A stretch of 64,000 bases of DNA from Candidatus Leptovillus gracilis (GCA_016716065.1 JADJXA010000013.1:62001-126000); one strand, 5' to 3'. Shown: positions 8,735 through 16,630, numbered from the stretch's first letter. Program-made: numbers and translations. Notes: generated by a model from the letters alone, not told the origin.

Positions 8735-9475
8735 ATGCGTGTATTGAAAATTGGCGGAAATGAGTTGGATGAGCCGGGCTTTTTGCCGCTGTTGGCGGGT
8801 TGGGTGGCGGCGGCGGCCGAGCCGATGGTGATTGTGCATGGCGGCGGGCGCGACATCGCCGCGATGCAGGCGCGGCTGGGACTGGAACCAAAGAAGGTGG
8901 ATGGCCTGCGCGTCACCGATCCGGCGTCATTGACGGTGGCGCAAATGGTGCTGTCCGGGCATACCAACAAGCAGCTTGTGGCGGCGCTGCTAGCAGCCGG
9001 CGTAGACGCGGTGGGGCTGAGCGGCGTGGATGGCGGCCTGCTGCGCTGCGTGAAGAAGGCCCATCCCACGGCCGATTTGGGTCTGGTGGGCGAAATTGTG
9101 GCCGTGCGCACGGAGCTGTTACAGAAATTGGCGGCGATGGGGATTACGGCCGTTCTCTCCCCCATCTCCCTCGGCCAGGACGGCTTCATCTACAACGTCA
9201 ACGCCGACGACGCGGCCAGCGCGGTGGCCCTGGCGCTGCCGGCCGACCAGATAGATTTTATCTCCAATGTGCCTGGCGTGCTGGACAACGGGCGGGTGGT
9301 AGAGCGATTAACGGCCGTTCAGACCGAATCGCTCATCACCCAGGGCATCATCAACGGCGGCATGGTACCCAAAGTGCGTGGGGCGTTAACGGCCGTTGCC
9401 CAGGGCGTGCCCCAGGCGCGCATCGTCAACCTCACCGGTCTTCTGAATGGCGGTGGGACGGTGTTTACGGAGTAG
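8735..9475 (+). CDS. argB: Acetylglutamate kinase
   Basis: This enzyme phosphorylates N-acetylglutamate, the second step of arginine synthesis. It belongs to the amino-acid kinase fold. VLKIGGNEL carries the catalytic Lys, IVHGGGRDI the phosphate-binding glycine loop, and VNADDAASAVA and SNVPGVL follow. The protein is about 246 residues, near the shorter end of the family, and lacks the N-terminal helix found in arginine-inhibited hexameric forms. This suggests that feedback control lies elsewhere, for example in the leader or the acetylglutamate synthase. GGAGGG at 8726-8731 is better spaced for the ATG at 8735 than for the one at 8732. Confidence 0.93.
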   Translation: MRVLKIGGNELDEPGFLPLLAGWVAAAAEPMVIVHGGGRDIAAMQARLGLEPKKVDGLRVTDPASLTVAQMVLSGHTNKQLVAALLAAGVDAVGLSGVDGGLLRCVKKAHPTADLGLVGEIVAVRTELLQKLAAMGITAVLSPISLGQDGFIYNVNADDAASAVALALPADQIDFISNVPGVLDNGRVVERLTAVQTESLITQGIINGGMVPKVRGALTAVAQGVPQARIVNLTGLLNGGGTVFTE

Positions 9476-9521
9476 AGAATTGTCAATGGTCAATGGTCAA
9501 TCGTCAATTGTCAATTGTGGC
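9474..9521. repeat. GTCAATG heptamer array
   Basis: Five or more 7-bp units (GTCAATG, GTCAATC, GTCAATT) form a tandem array directly after argB. It runs into the presumed 5' end of the GNAT gene, whose first residues may be encoded by it. Confidence 0.75.
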
Positions 9522-9536
9522 ATCACCCCCTTTACC

Positions 9537-9957
9537 ATGAACGATTACGCCGCTGTGCTGGCGTTGTGGCGGCAGTGCGAGGGCGTGGGCTTGAGCAGCG
9601 CCGATGAGCCGGAGCGGATTGAAGTGTATCTGGCGCGCAATCCGGGCATGAGTTTTATCGCCAAAGATGGCGACAGGGTGATTGGCGCGGTGTTGTGTGG
9701 GCACGACGGCCGTCGCGGATACATCCACCATGGCCGTCCATCCCGACCACCGGCGGCAAGGCATCGGCCAACAACTGGTAGACCACTGCCTGGCCGCCCT
9801 GCTGGCCGAGGGCATAGATAAATGCCACCTCTTCATCTTCACCAGCAACCAGACCGGCATCGCCTTCTGGCAGGCTGGCGGCTGGCAGTACCGCACCGAC
9901 ATCGCCGTCATGTCGAAGATGGTTGACGGCGGCGAACAGCCCATCACCGGCTGCTGA
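9537..9957 (+). pseudogene. GNAT N-acetyltransferase, frameshifted
   Basis: The first half (MNDYAAVLALWRQCEGVG up to GYIHH near 9731) and the second half (AVHPDHRRQGIGQQLVDHC to the stop at 9957) form one GNAT domain. They lie in different frames. The acetyl-CoA loop RRQGIG is in the second frame. The break is within about 10 bases of 9731, where loss of two bases or gain of one would explain it. The N-terminus is also unclear, because GITPFT upstream of the ATG resembles family sequence and merges into the repeat array. It may be a real pseudogene or an assembly error. The substrate is unknown; its place between argB and argD does not prove an arginine role. Confidence 0.7.
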
Positions 9958-10052
9958 TGATAGGACACAGATTTTCACAGATGTACACGGATTTTCCCTT
10001 TGTTTCTTCGTCCCTTTGTCTCTTTGTAATAAATTCTTCACGGAGTTGAACC

Positions 10053-11336
10053 ATGAATCTAACTCAAACCGAAGCCGTAATGGCCGCCGACGCACAGTAT
10101 ATTTTGCCCACCTACAAGCGGGCCGATGTACTCTTCACCCGCGGCGAAGGCATGTATTTGTACGACAGCGCGGGCAAAAAATACCTGGATTTTATGTCTG
10201 GCATTGCCGTAGCGGCATTGGGGCACAGCGACCCGGAATGGGTAACGGCCGTTACCCAACAAGCCAGCCAACTCATCCACGTCAGCAACCTCTACTACAC
10301 CACCCCCCAGGTCGAACTGGCGCGCAAACTAATCGAAAACTCCTTCGCCGATAAACTTTTCTTCAGCAACTCCGGCGCGGAAGCCAACGAAGCGGCGCTG
10401 AAATTCGCCCGCAAATATGGGGGAATTTCGGATTTCGGATTTCGGATTTCGGAATCGCCTGCAATCCGAAATCCGAAATCCGAAATTGTTGCCTTTAGCG
10501 GCAGTTTTCACGGCCGTACCATGGGCGCTTTATCCGTTACCTACAGGGCGCAGTACCGCGAGCCGTTTGGCCCACTTATTCCCGGCGTTACCTTTGCCCC
10601 CTTCAACGATTTAGACGCGGCGCGGCAAGCCATCACCGATGAGACCTGTGCCGTCATCGTGGAGCCGGTGCAGGGCGAGGGCGGCGTCAATCCGGCCACG
10701 CCGGAATTTCTACGCGGCCTGCGCGCCTTGTGCGACGCCCACGACGCGCTGCTTATCTTCGACGAGGTGCAGTGCGGCCTGGGGCGCAGCGGCCACCTGT
10801 GGGCGCACGAAGCCTACGGCGTCACGCCGGACATCATGACCCTGGCCAAGCCGTTAGCCGGCGGCCTGCCCATCGGCGCGACGTTGGTCACGCAGAAGGT
10901 AGCCGACGCTATTCAGCCCGGCGACCACGGCAGCACTTTTGCCGCCGGACCGCTGGTCTGCGCCGCGGCCAATGTGGTCTTCGACCGGGTGAATCGGCCG
11001 GAATTCTTGCAGCAGGTGCAGGAGACCGGGGCTTATTTGCGCCACCGGCTGGAGACGCTGGAGTCTGACGAGATTGTGGCCGTGCGCGGCGTGGGGCTGC
11101 TGGTGGGTGTGGAGATGAAAACAGCCGTTGCCCCCCTCATCGCCCGCGCCCGACAAAACGGCCTCATCCTCATCAACGCCGGCGACAACGTCCTCCGCCT
11201 GGCCCCCGCCCTGATTGCGGAACGCCAGCACGTAGACGAAGCGATAAAAATCCTTGAAGGGACAATTTCGGATTACGGATTGCGGATTGCGGAAAACGCC
11301 CCCAATCCGCAATCCGAAATCCGAAATCCGCAATAG
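10053..11336 (+). CDS. argD: Acetylornithine aminotransferase with two repeat-derived segments
   Basis: This is a PLP-dependent transaminase making N-acetylornithine. Class-III motifs are clear: YLDFMSGIAVAALGH, FFSNSGAEANEAALK, SFHGRTMGALS, IFDEVQCGLGRSG, and the PLP-lysine in TLAKPLAGGLPIGA. The ATG at 10053 has GGAG eight bases upstream. Two parts are odd. Between KFARKYG and IVAFSGSFHGRT about 20 residues (GISDFGFRISESPAIRNPKS) are encoded by a perfect 25-bp inverted repeat. The last 25 or so residues, after ILEGT, are encoded by a second copy of the same repeat type. Both are in frame and leave all catalytic motifs intact, so the enzyme is probably active. Confidence 0.92.
   Translation: MNLTQTEAVMAADAQYILPTYKRADVLFTRGEGMYLYDSAGKKYLDFMSGIAVAALGHSDPEWVTAVTQQASQLIHVSNLYYTTPQVELARKLIENSFADKLFFSNSGAEANEAALKFARKYGGISDFGFRISESPAIRNPKSEIVAFSGSFHGRTMGALSVTYRAQYREPFGPLIPGVTFAPFNDLDAARQAITDETCAVIVEPVQGEGGVNPATPEFLRGLRALCDAHDALLIFDEVQCGLGRSGHLWAHEAYGVTPDIMTLAKPLAGGLPIGATLVTQKVADAIQPGDHGSTFAAGPLVCAAANVVFDRVNRPEFLQQVQETGAYLRHRLETLESDEIVAVRGVGLLVGVEMKTAVAPLIARARQNGLILINAGDNVLRLAPALIAERQHVDEAIKILEGTISDYGLRIAENAPNPQSEIRNPQ
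10424..10487. repeat. Palindromic heptamer element inside argD
   Basis: The arms at 10424-10448 and 10463-10487 are perfect 25-bp reverse complements made of GGATTTC heptamers, with a 14-base centre. The element is read through in frame and lies in a loop between two conserved ArgD motifs. Confidence 0.9.
11264..11335. repeat. Palindromic heptamer element at the argD 3' end
   Basis: Units of CGGATTA/CGGATTG on the left and ATCCGAA/ATCCGCA on the right form an imperfect inverted repeat. It encodes the ArgD C-terminus and stop, and ends 2 bp before the next start codon, so the downstream gene has no conventional ribosome-binding site. Confidence 0.85.
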
Positions 11337-11337
11337 T

Positions 11338-13173
11338 ATGAACATCCGTCCTGCCCGTGAAACCGACATTCCCGCCATCTTGCGCCTGGTGAGCGACCAT
11401 GCCCGGCGCGGCGATTTGCTGCCGCGCAGCGCCCTTTCTATCCGCGAGACCCTGGGCGATTGGCTGGTTGGCGTTTATCCTGATGGCGACATCGTCGCCT
11501 GTGTATCCCTGTTTTATTACACGCCCTACCTGGCCGAAGTGCGCTCGCTGGCTGTCAGCGACCGGGTGAAGGGGCAGGGTTGGGGGCGCACGATTGTGAA
11601 AACGGCCGTCAACGAAGCCCGCCATCGCAGCGTGCCCACCCTGTTCGCCCTCACCCGCGCCGTCGAATTTTTCCAGAAGGCCGGCTTCAAAATCACCGCC
11701 AAAGAGCGCTTTCCGCAAAAGGTATGGCGCGACTGCTCCATTTGCCCGCTGCTAGAGAACTGTGATGAAACGGCCGTTGTCCTCGAACTCGGCCCCGCCA
11801 TCCTCACCCATGATCACGTGATTCCCGTGACGGACGTTCTGTCCGCGCACGCAAATTTGGTAGAAGAGATACTTGAAACAGAAAAAGGAGTTTTTCCCAT
11901 GTCAGCTAAATCCAAAGCGAAAGCCAATAAAGTCGTCCTGGCCTACTCCGGAGGGCTGGACACCTCCGTCATTGTCCCCTGGCTCAAAGAAAACTACGGC
12001 TGCGAAGTGATCTGCTTCTGCGCCGACATCGGCCAGGGCAACTTTGAACTGGACGGCCTGCGCGAGAAAGCCCTCGCCAGCGGCGCGAGCAAGGTCTACA
12101 TCGAAGACTTGCGCCATGAATTTGCCAAAGATTTCCTGTTCCCCATGCTGCAATCCGGCGCGGTGTACGAGAAGGAATATCTGCTCGGCACATCGGTGGC
12201 CCGGCCGCTCATCGCCAAATGGCAGGTCGCCATCGCCGAAGCCGAAGGCGCGGAAGCCGTGGCCCACGGCGCAACCGGCAAAGGCAATGATCAGGTACGC
12301 TTCGAGCTGACCTACAAGGCGCTCAATCCTACCCTGAAGGTGATTGCCCCCTGGCGCGAGTGGGAAATCCGCTCCCGCGAGGATGCGCTGGCCTACGCCC
12401 GCAAGCACAACGTGCCCGTCACCCACACCGAAAAATCCATCTACAGCCGCGACGCCAACCTGTGGCACATTTCCCACGAGGGCGGCATCCTCGAAGATCC
12501 GTCGCTGGAGCCGGAAAAGGGGATGTTCCTCTTCACCGTAGACCCCGAAGATGCGCCCAACGAAGCGGAAGTGGTGAAGATTGAGTTTGAGCAGGGCTTG
12601 CCGGTGGCCGTCAACGATGTGCAGCTTCCCCCGGCGGCCATCATCGAAAAGTTGAACCAACTCGGCGCGAAGCACGGCGTCGGGCGCGTGGATTTGGTGG
12701 AAAACCGGCTGGTAGGCATGAAATCGCACGGCGTCTACGAGACGCCCGGCGGCACGATTCTCTACAAGGCCCATCAGGCGATGGAATCGCTCTGCCTGGA
12801 CCGCGACACGCTGCATTACAAAGAGCAACTGGCTGTGCGTTACGCCGAACTTGTCTACTACGGCAAGTGGTACACCTCCCTGCGCGAAGCGATGCAGGCG
12901 TTTATTGACAAAACGCAGGAACCGGTGACCGGTTGGGTGAAGGTGAAGTTGTACAAGGGGAACGTGATCACGATCGGCCGTTCCAGCCCGCACAGCCTTT
13001 ACCGCGAAGATTTCGCCACCTTCGGCAAGGAAGATGTGTACGATCAGTCGGACGCGGTGGGCTTTATCACGCTGTTTGGCCTGCAAATGAAGGTGAAGGC
13101 GATGCGCGAGGTAAGCGACGGCGGCAAGACGCGCTACGCGGCGCCGGATTACAGCAAGTTCAAGCGGGATTAG
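11338..13173 (+). CDS. argG: N-acetylglutamate synthase (GNAT) fused to argininosuccinate synthase
   Basis: One open frame of 611 codons carries two arginine enzymes. Residues 1 to about 155 form a GNAT domain of the short acetylglutamate-synthase type: VRSLAVSDRVKGQGWGRTIV for acetyl-CoA binding, then FFQKAGFK, and a cysteine-rich tail with KVWRDCSICPLLENCDE. A linker of about 30 residues follows. From residue 188 the sequence is a complete ArgG: VVLAYSGGLDTSVIVPWLKE (ATP pyrophosphatase loop), ATGKGNDQVRFE and SIYSRDANLWH. A strong AAGGAG lies 8 bases before an in-frame ATG at 11899, so free ArgG may also be made by internal initiation. ArgG condenses citrulline and aspartate. The fusion joins the first and a late step. 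Confidence 0.88.
   Translation: MNIRPARETDIPAILRLVSDHARRGDLLPRSALSIRETLGDWLVGVYPDGDIVACVSLFYYTPYLAEVRSLAVSDRVKGQGWGRTIVKTAVNEARHRSVPTLFALTRAVEFFQKAGFKITAKERFPQKVWRDCSICPLLENCDETAVVLELGPAILTHDHVIPVTDVLSAHANLVEEILETEKGVFPMSAKSKAKANKVVLAYSGGLDTSVIVPWLKENYGCEVICFCADIGQGNFELDGLREKALASGASKVYIEDLRHEFAKDFLFPMLQSGAVYEKEYLLGTSVARPLIAKWQVAIAEAEGAEAVAHGATGKGNDQVRFELTYKALNPTLKVIAPWREWEIRSREDALAYARKHNVPVTHTEKSIYSRDANLWHISHEGGILEDPSLEPEKGMFLFTVDPEDAPNEAEVVKIEFEQGLPVAVNDVQLPPAAIIEKLNQLGAKHGVGRVDLVENRLVGMKSHGVYETPGGTILYKAHQAMESLCLDRDTLHYKEQLAVRYAELVYYGKWYTSLREAMQAFIDKTQEPVTGWVKVKLYKGNVITIGRSSPHSLYREDFATFGKEDVYDQSDAVGFITLFGLQMKVKAMREVSDGGKTRYAAPDYSKFKRD
11885..11901 (+). promoter_or_regulatory. Internal ribosome-binding site and ATG for free ArgG
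   Basis: AAGGAG (11885-11890) stands 8 bases before ATG (11899-11901), which begins MSAKSKAKANKVVLAYSGG. The site lies within the fused reading frame and matches where ArgG proteins normally start. Both the fusion and a separate ArgG are therefore possible products. Confidence 0.65.
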
Positions 13174-13181
13174 GAGAGGGT

Positions 13182-13405
13182 GATCCGCAGATTACGCCGA
13201 TTGGCGCAGATTTTGTAGTGGTTAAGAGACGGTGTGTTATTCTGAGCGGAGTCTTCGGAGCGAAGAATCTCCTTCTAATTCGCGGGAAAGGGATTCTTCC
13301 TCGAAGACTCGTCAGAATGACGAGGTTCTAGCTAACCCTTGATCGTTACAAATGAACGCCGATTTGCCCTAAAAATCGGCGTTCATCTGCGTCAATCTGC
13401 GGATT
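13182..13405. repeat. Nested inverted repeats after argG
   Basis: This stretch of more than 300 bp holds no gene. The outer arms at 13182-13214 and 13371-13405 are imperfect reverse complements (GATCCGCAGATT...). Inside them lie a second inverted pair at 13239-13258 and 13299-13321 (ATTCTGAGCGGAGTCTTCGG type) and a perfect hairpin at 13351-13386. The nesting suggests one element inserted into another. Confidence 0.75.
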
Positions 13406-13495
13406 CTCTTCTATTATTTTTCGCGCCGAAATCGGCCGAATCATGGTATGCTATCCTTTGTAACTATTGTTGAATTGGGTAAGGAGGTAGTCACC

Positions 13496-14644
13496 ATGTT
13501 TAGGAGACTTCGGGAACTTATCAAATCATCTGCCGAACCAGAAAAGCCAGAACCAGCCCAAGCAGATAATACACTACAAGAAGAGCCACAACAGGCATTC
13601 AACCCAATGCTACACCGTTTGAACCTGGAAAATGCCCAAAACGAAAAATTCAAACATATATGGCAGCAAATGGCACAAGAACTAAGCCCTGTCGAGCTTC
13701 GGGAATTAGCCCTGGATATGAATGTTGACATTGAGAACTTGCCTGACACCAATGATAAGCTGGTCTTTTTGAATTTTCTGAATTATCTAAAACGGCGCAG
13801 TCTCATTCCACAAATGCTTGACATTCTTGAAAGTCGTTGGCCGAAAGTGGACTGGGGAAAAGAAGGCATTTTGCAGGCAATGGAAGAATTGGAACAATTT
13901 CGGCCCCCTGCGCGGCCAATAACCTGGCCAACCACAACAAACTTGGGGCAAGGATTAGATTGGCATGAGCTACTCGGTAGACATTTTAGCCTGGACGAAC
14001 TAGCCGAGTTAGCGCGAAAGCTGGATATTGATTTCAAAGCCCTAGATGGCAACACCAGAGCTGCAAAGATTAATTCGTTATTTGAATGGGTGATGAAAGC
14101 GGGAAAAATGGATGAGCTGACAGCTTATGTAGCGCAAGTGAGGCCGTTTCTTGCCAGCGAAAAGACATCACCTGCTCCCCCTACTAAACAGACACAACAA
14201 TACAGCCAAAAGCTCGAAAGCCTGAGCCTGGACGAATTACAGGCCATTTGCCACAAACTTGGAATTGACTTTGACAACTTGCCGGGCGAAAGTAAATCTG
14301 GCAAAGCCAGAGAGTTGCTCGTTTACTTGGGCAGAAAAAACCGGCTGGCAGAGTTGGGGCCGCTGTTGGCGGAAATGGAGGAGGATGCGGGGGAAACGGC
14401 CGTTTACCACGCCATCCGAACCCTCATCTTCCAGGTCTTCCCCGACGACGTGGCCCTGACCGATTTTTGCCACCAACATCTGCCCCAGGCCGTCTATGAA
14501 TTTGGCTTCGGCATGTCTTACCGGCAAAAAACGCAGGCATTGCTGGAATACTGCACCCTCAAAAAGCGATTCACGCCCCTGCTGGCCGCTTTGGAAGCGA
14601 CTTTTCCCGAAGCGTATGCCGCCAATGGTCCTTACGAGCCATAA
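13496..14644 (+). CDS. Adaptor-like protein with three repeated helical domains
   Basis: This 382-residue protein has no enzyme motif. Three related units lie at about residues 58-115, 163-220 and 242-298. Each has the pattern (F/L)SxxEL..LA/C..L.(V/I)D...L, clearest in LSLDELQAICHKLGIDFDNLP followed by KARELLVYL. This resembles small effector-associated (death-like) domains of bacterial conflict and signalling proteins. A different C-terminal helical module from about residue 300 (LIFQVFPDDVALTDFC) resembles another such adaptor type. The ATG at 13496 has a perfect AAGGAGG. The first two thirds are AT-richer than the neighbours and lack ACGGCCGT, suggesting transfer. No effector domain is fused, so a partner elsewhere is likely. 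Confidence 0.6.
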   Translation: MFRRLRELIKSSAEPEKPEPAQADNTLQEEPQQAFNPMLHRLNLENAQNEKFKHIWQQMAQELSPVELRELALDMNVDIENLPDTNDKLVFLNFLNYLKRRSLIPQMLDILESRWPKVDWGKEGILQAMEELEQFRPPARPITWPTTTNLGQGLDWHELLGRHFSLDELAELARKLDIDFKALDGNTRAAKINSLFEWVMKAGKMDELTAYVAQVRPFLASEKTSPAPPTKQTQQYSQKLESLSLDELQAICHKLGIDFDNLPGESKSGKARELLVYLGRKNRLAELGPLLAEMEEDAGETAVYHAIRTLIFQVFPDDVALTDFCHQHLPQAVYEFGFGMSYRQKTQALLEYCTLKKRFTPLLAALEATFPEAYAANGPYEP

Positions 14645-14676
14645 AGCCAAAAGATTACCAGTCGTGACAAGTTTAT

Positions 14677-14709
14677 AGTAAAATGGTAGTGATTTACTAC
14701 CATTTTACT
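14677..14709. promoter_or_regulatory. Palindromic operator of the toxin-antitoxin pair
   Basis: Perfect 13-bp arms (AGTAAAATGGTAG and its complement) at 14677-14689 and 14697-14709 flank 7 bases. They lie 16 bp before the antitoxin start and overlap the probable -10 (TATAGT at 14674). Ribbon-helix-helix antitoxins usually bind such palindromes to repress their own operon. Confidence 0.65.
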
Positions 14710-14725
14710 ACCAAAGAGGTGTGAA

Positions 14726-14953
14726 ATGCCCGGATTACTGATTAAAGAATTCCCTGAAGCGCTGCACTACAAGCTCAAAGCGCGGGCAGCGCGCAACAAG
14801 CGCAGCATGACCAAAGAGGCGCTTTATTTGCTGGAAATGGCCCTGATCGAAGAGGAAGAGGAACGGCCGTTAACCCTGCCAGAACCTTTTGATGCCGGTT
14901 TCTTACTGACAGATGAATGGCTTGATCAGGCCAAACGCGAGGGGCGAGAATGA
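14726..14953 (+). CDS. vapB: Ribbon-helix-helix antitoxin (FitA/VapB-like)
   Basis: A 75-residue protein. Its N-terminal part, LLIKEFPEALHYKLKARAARNKRSMTKEALYLLEMAL in outline, has the strand-helix-helix pattern of Arc/FitA-type DNA-binding antitoxins. The acidic C-terminal half would embrace the toxin. It overlaps the PIN gene by 4 bp (ATGA), which fixes the pair as an operon. AGAGGTG precedes the ATG. A perfect palindrome upstream fits autoregulation. The subfamily name is by resemblance only. Confidence 0.8.
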   Translation: MPGLLIKEFPEALHYKLKARAARNKRSMTKEALYLLEMALIEEEEERPLTLPEPFDAGFLLTDEWLDQAKREGRE

Positions 14954-15369
14954 TTGTTGTAGACGCCAACATCATCGCCTATCTATTCATCAAAGGTGAA
15001 CGGACGCAACAGGCGCGGCAGCTCTATACCCAGGACCCTGAGTGGATAGCGCCGCCTTTGTGGCAACATGAGTTCCTAAACGTGCTGGCAACCATGGTCA
15101 AACAGGGCAACCGAACTGTGACCGATGCGCTCAATTTATGGCATCAAGCGCAAACGCTTATGCTAAACCGGGAAAGGGCCATTCCACTGCCAGAGGCGCT
15201 TATTTTGGCTACAACTCATGGGATCAGCGCCTACGACGCCCAGTATGCCACCCTGGCCGATGGGCTGAACTGTGTTTTGGTCACCGAAGACAGACGCCTC
15301 GTGCAAAAATTCCCTGGTAGAGCAATGACGATGCAAACCTATTTACATCATCTGGATAGCAAGAGTTGA
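14950..15369 (+). CDS. vapC: PIN-domain ribonuclease toxin
   Basis: This is a 139-residue PIN domain. Acidic residues that should bind metal are visible: D5 in MIVVDANIIAYL, the Glu in WQHEFLNVL, the Asp in ISAYDAQYATLA and the Asp in VLVTEDRRLVQKFP. This is the complete VapC set. Such toxins cleave tRNA or rRNA and are held by the upstream antitoxin, whose stop overlaps this start. The pair sits inside the arginine cluster just before argJ, with an 10-bp gap to it. It probably arrived by transfer with the adaptor gene. Confidence 0.85.
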   Translation: MIVVDANIIAYLFIKGERTQQARQLYTQDPEWIAPPLWQHEFLNVLATMVKQGNRTVTDALNLWHQAQTLMLNRERAIPLPEALILATTHGISAYDAQYATLADGLNCVLVTEDRRLVQKFPGRAMTMQTYLHHLDSKS

Positions 15370-15379
15370 GGAAGGATAA

Positions 15380-16630
15380 ATGCAGCATCTCCCCGATGGC
15401 ACAGTCACCAGCCCACAAGGCTTCCGGGCAACGGCCGTTTCCGCCCACATCAAATACCCCGACCGCCTCGACCTGGCCCTAATCGTCAGTGAACAAGATT
15501 GCGCGGCAGCCGGGCAGTTCACCACCAATCAAGTCGCCGCCGCCCCCGTCGTCGTAGACCGCGAGACGCTAAAGGCCAACGACAGCCACATCCGCGCTGT
15601 GTTGATCAATTCCGGCAACGCCAACGCCGCCACCGGCCAGCCCGGTCTGGAAAATGCCCGCGCCACGCAGCGGCTCGTCGCCCAGGCCATCGGCTGCACC
15701 GCCGACGAAGTGCTGGTGATGTCCACCGGCGTCATCGGCGTGCCGCTGCCGATGGCGCGGCTGGCGGCGGGCATTGCGGCGGCGGGGGAAGAGATTAACC
15801 GCGGAAAGGCGGAGAGCGCAGAGGGAAGAGAGGGTGGCGGGTTGGCAGTAGCGCGGGCGATTATGACGACGGACACGCGGCCCAAGCATCTGGCGGTCAG
15901 CGTCGAATTGCCCGGCGGCAGGGTCATAATTGGCGGTATGGCGAAGGGCGCAGGCATGATTCACCCCAACATGGCGACGATGCTCAGTCTAATTACGACA
16001 GACGCGGCGATTGCGCCGGACGTGTTGGGCGGATTGTTGCAAACGGCCGTCACCCACTCCTTCAACCGCATCTCCATAGACGGCGACACCAGCACCAACG
16101 ATACCGTGCTGCTCCTGGCCAACGGGGCCAGCGGCATGGCCGTAGACGACCACACCAGCATCATCGCCTTCGGCGAGGCGCTCAACTGGCTCTGCGCTCA
16201 ATTGGCCCGGATGATTGTGAAGGATGGCGAAGGGGCGACAAAATTTGTCGAGATTCAGGTCTGCGGCGCCCAAAGCCGCGCCAACGCCCACGCCATCGCC
16301 AACACTATCGCTACCTCGCCATTGGTCAAAACCGCCTTTGCCGGCAGTGATCCCAACTGGGGGCGTATTCTGGCAGCGGCCGGCCGCGCCGGAGTTCCCT
16401 TCGACCAGCACCGCGTCACTCTGTCCATCGGCACGCGCCAGCCGGATGAGCTGACGCTGCTGCGCTGGGGAGACGTGATGAACTACCGCGAGGAAGACGC
16501 GGCGGCGATCTTCGACCGGCCGGAGTTCCTCATTCGCCTGGATTTGGGCGCGGGTGAAGCCGGCGAGACGGTCTGGACTTGCGACCTGAGCCACAATTAT
16601 GTGAGCATCAACGCCGATTACCGGACGTGA
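15380..16630 (+). CDS. argJ: Bifunctional ornithine acetyltransferase / N-acetylglutamate synthase
   Basis: ArgJ moves the acetyl group from N-acetylornithine to glutamate, closing the acetyl cycle. It is made as a proenzyme that self-cleaves before the nucleophilic Thr. Here KGAGMIHPNMATML carries that site, and NSGNANAATG and AGSDPNWGRILAA are also typical. The 416 residues slightly exceed the family. About 16 extra residues near position 138-154 (INRGKAESAEGREGGG) lie between the conserved GIAAAG and ARAIMTTDT. They are encoded by a purine-rich segment resembling the core of the element at 31310. GGAAGG precedes the ATG. With a dedicated acetylglutamate synthase also encoded, ArgJ probably acts mainly as the transferase. 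Confidence 0.93.
   Translation: MQHLPDGTVTSPQGFRATAVSAHIKYPDRLDLALIVSEQDCAAAGQFTTNQVAAAPVVVDRETLKANDSHIRAVLINSGNANAATGQPGLENARATQRLVAQAIGCTADEVLVMSTGVIGVPLPMARLAAGIAAAGEEINRGKAESAEGREGGGLAVARAIMTTDTRPKHLAVSVELPGGRVIIGGMAKGAGMIHPNMATMLSLITTDAAIAPDVLGGLLQTAVTHSFNRISIDGDTSTNDTVLLLANGASGMAVDDHTSIIAFGEALNWLCAQLARMIVKDGEGATKFVEIQVCGAQSRANAHAIANTIATSPLVKTAFAGSDPNWGRILAAAGRAGVPFDQHRVTLSIGTRQPDELTLLRWGDVMNYREEDAAAIFDRPEFLIRLDLGAGEAGETVWTCDLSHNYVSINADYRT

Noticed and set aside
9715..9740. Programmed frameshift in the GNAT gene
   Set aside because: No slippery heptamer, downstream structure or internal Shine-Dalgarno is evident; a simple indel or sequencing error is more likely.
11902..13086. 394-codon open frame antisense to argG
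   Set aside because: It lies entirely opposite a strongly conserved ArgG sequence, has no start signal and reads like a high-GC shadow frame.
13351..13386. Terminator after argG
   Set aside because: The 14-bp hairpin is perfect but is not followed by a T tract and belongs to a nested repeat element.
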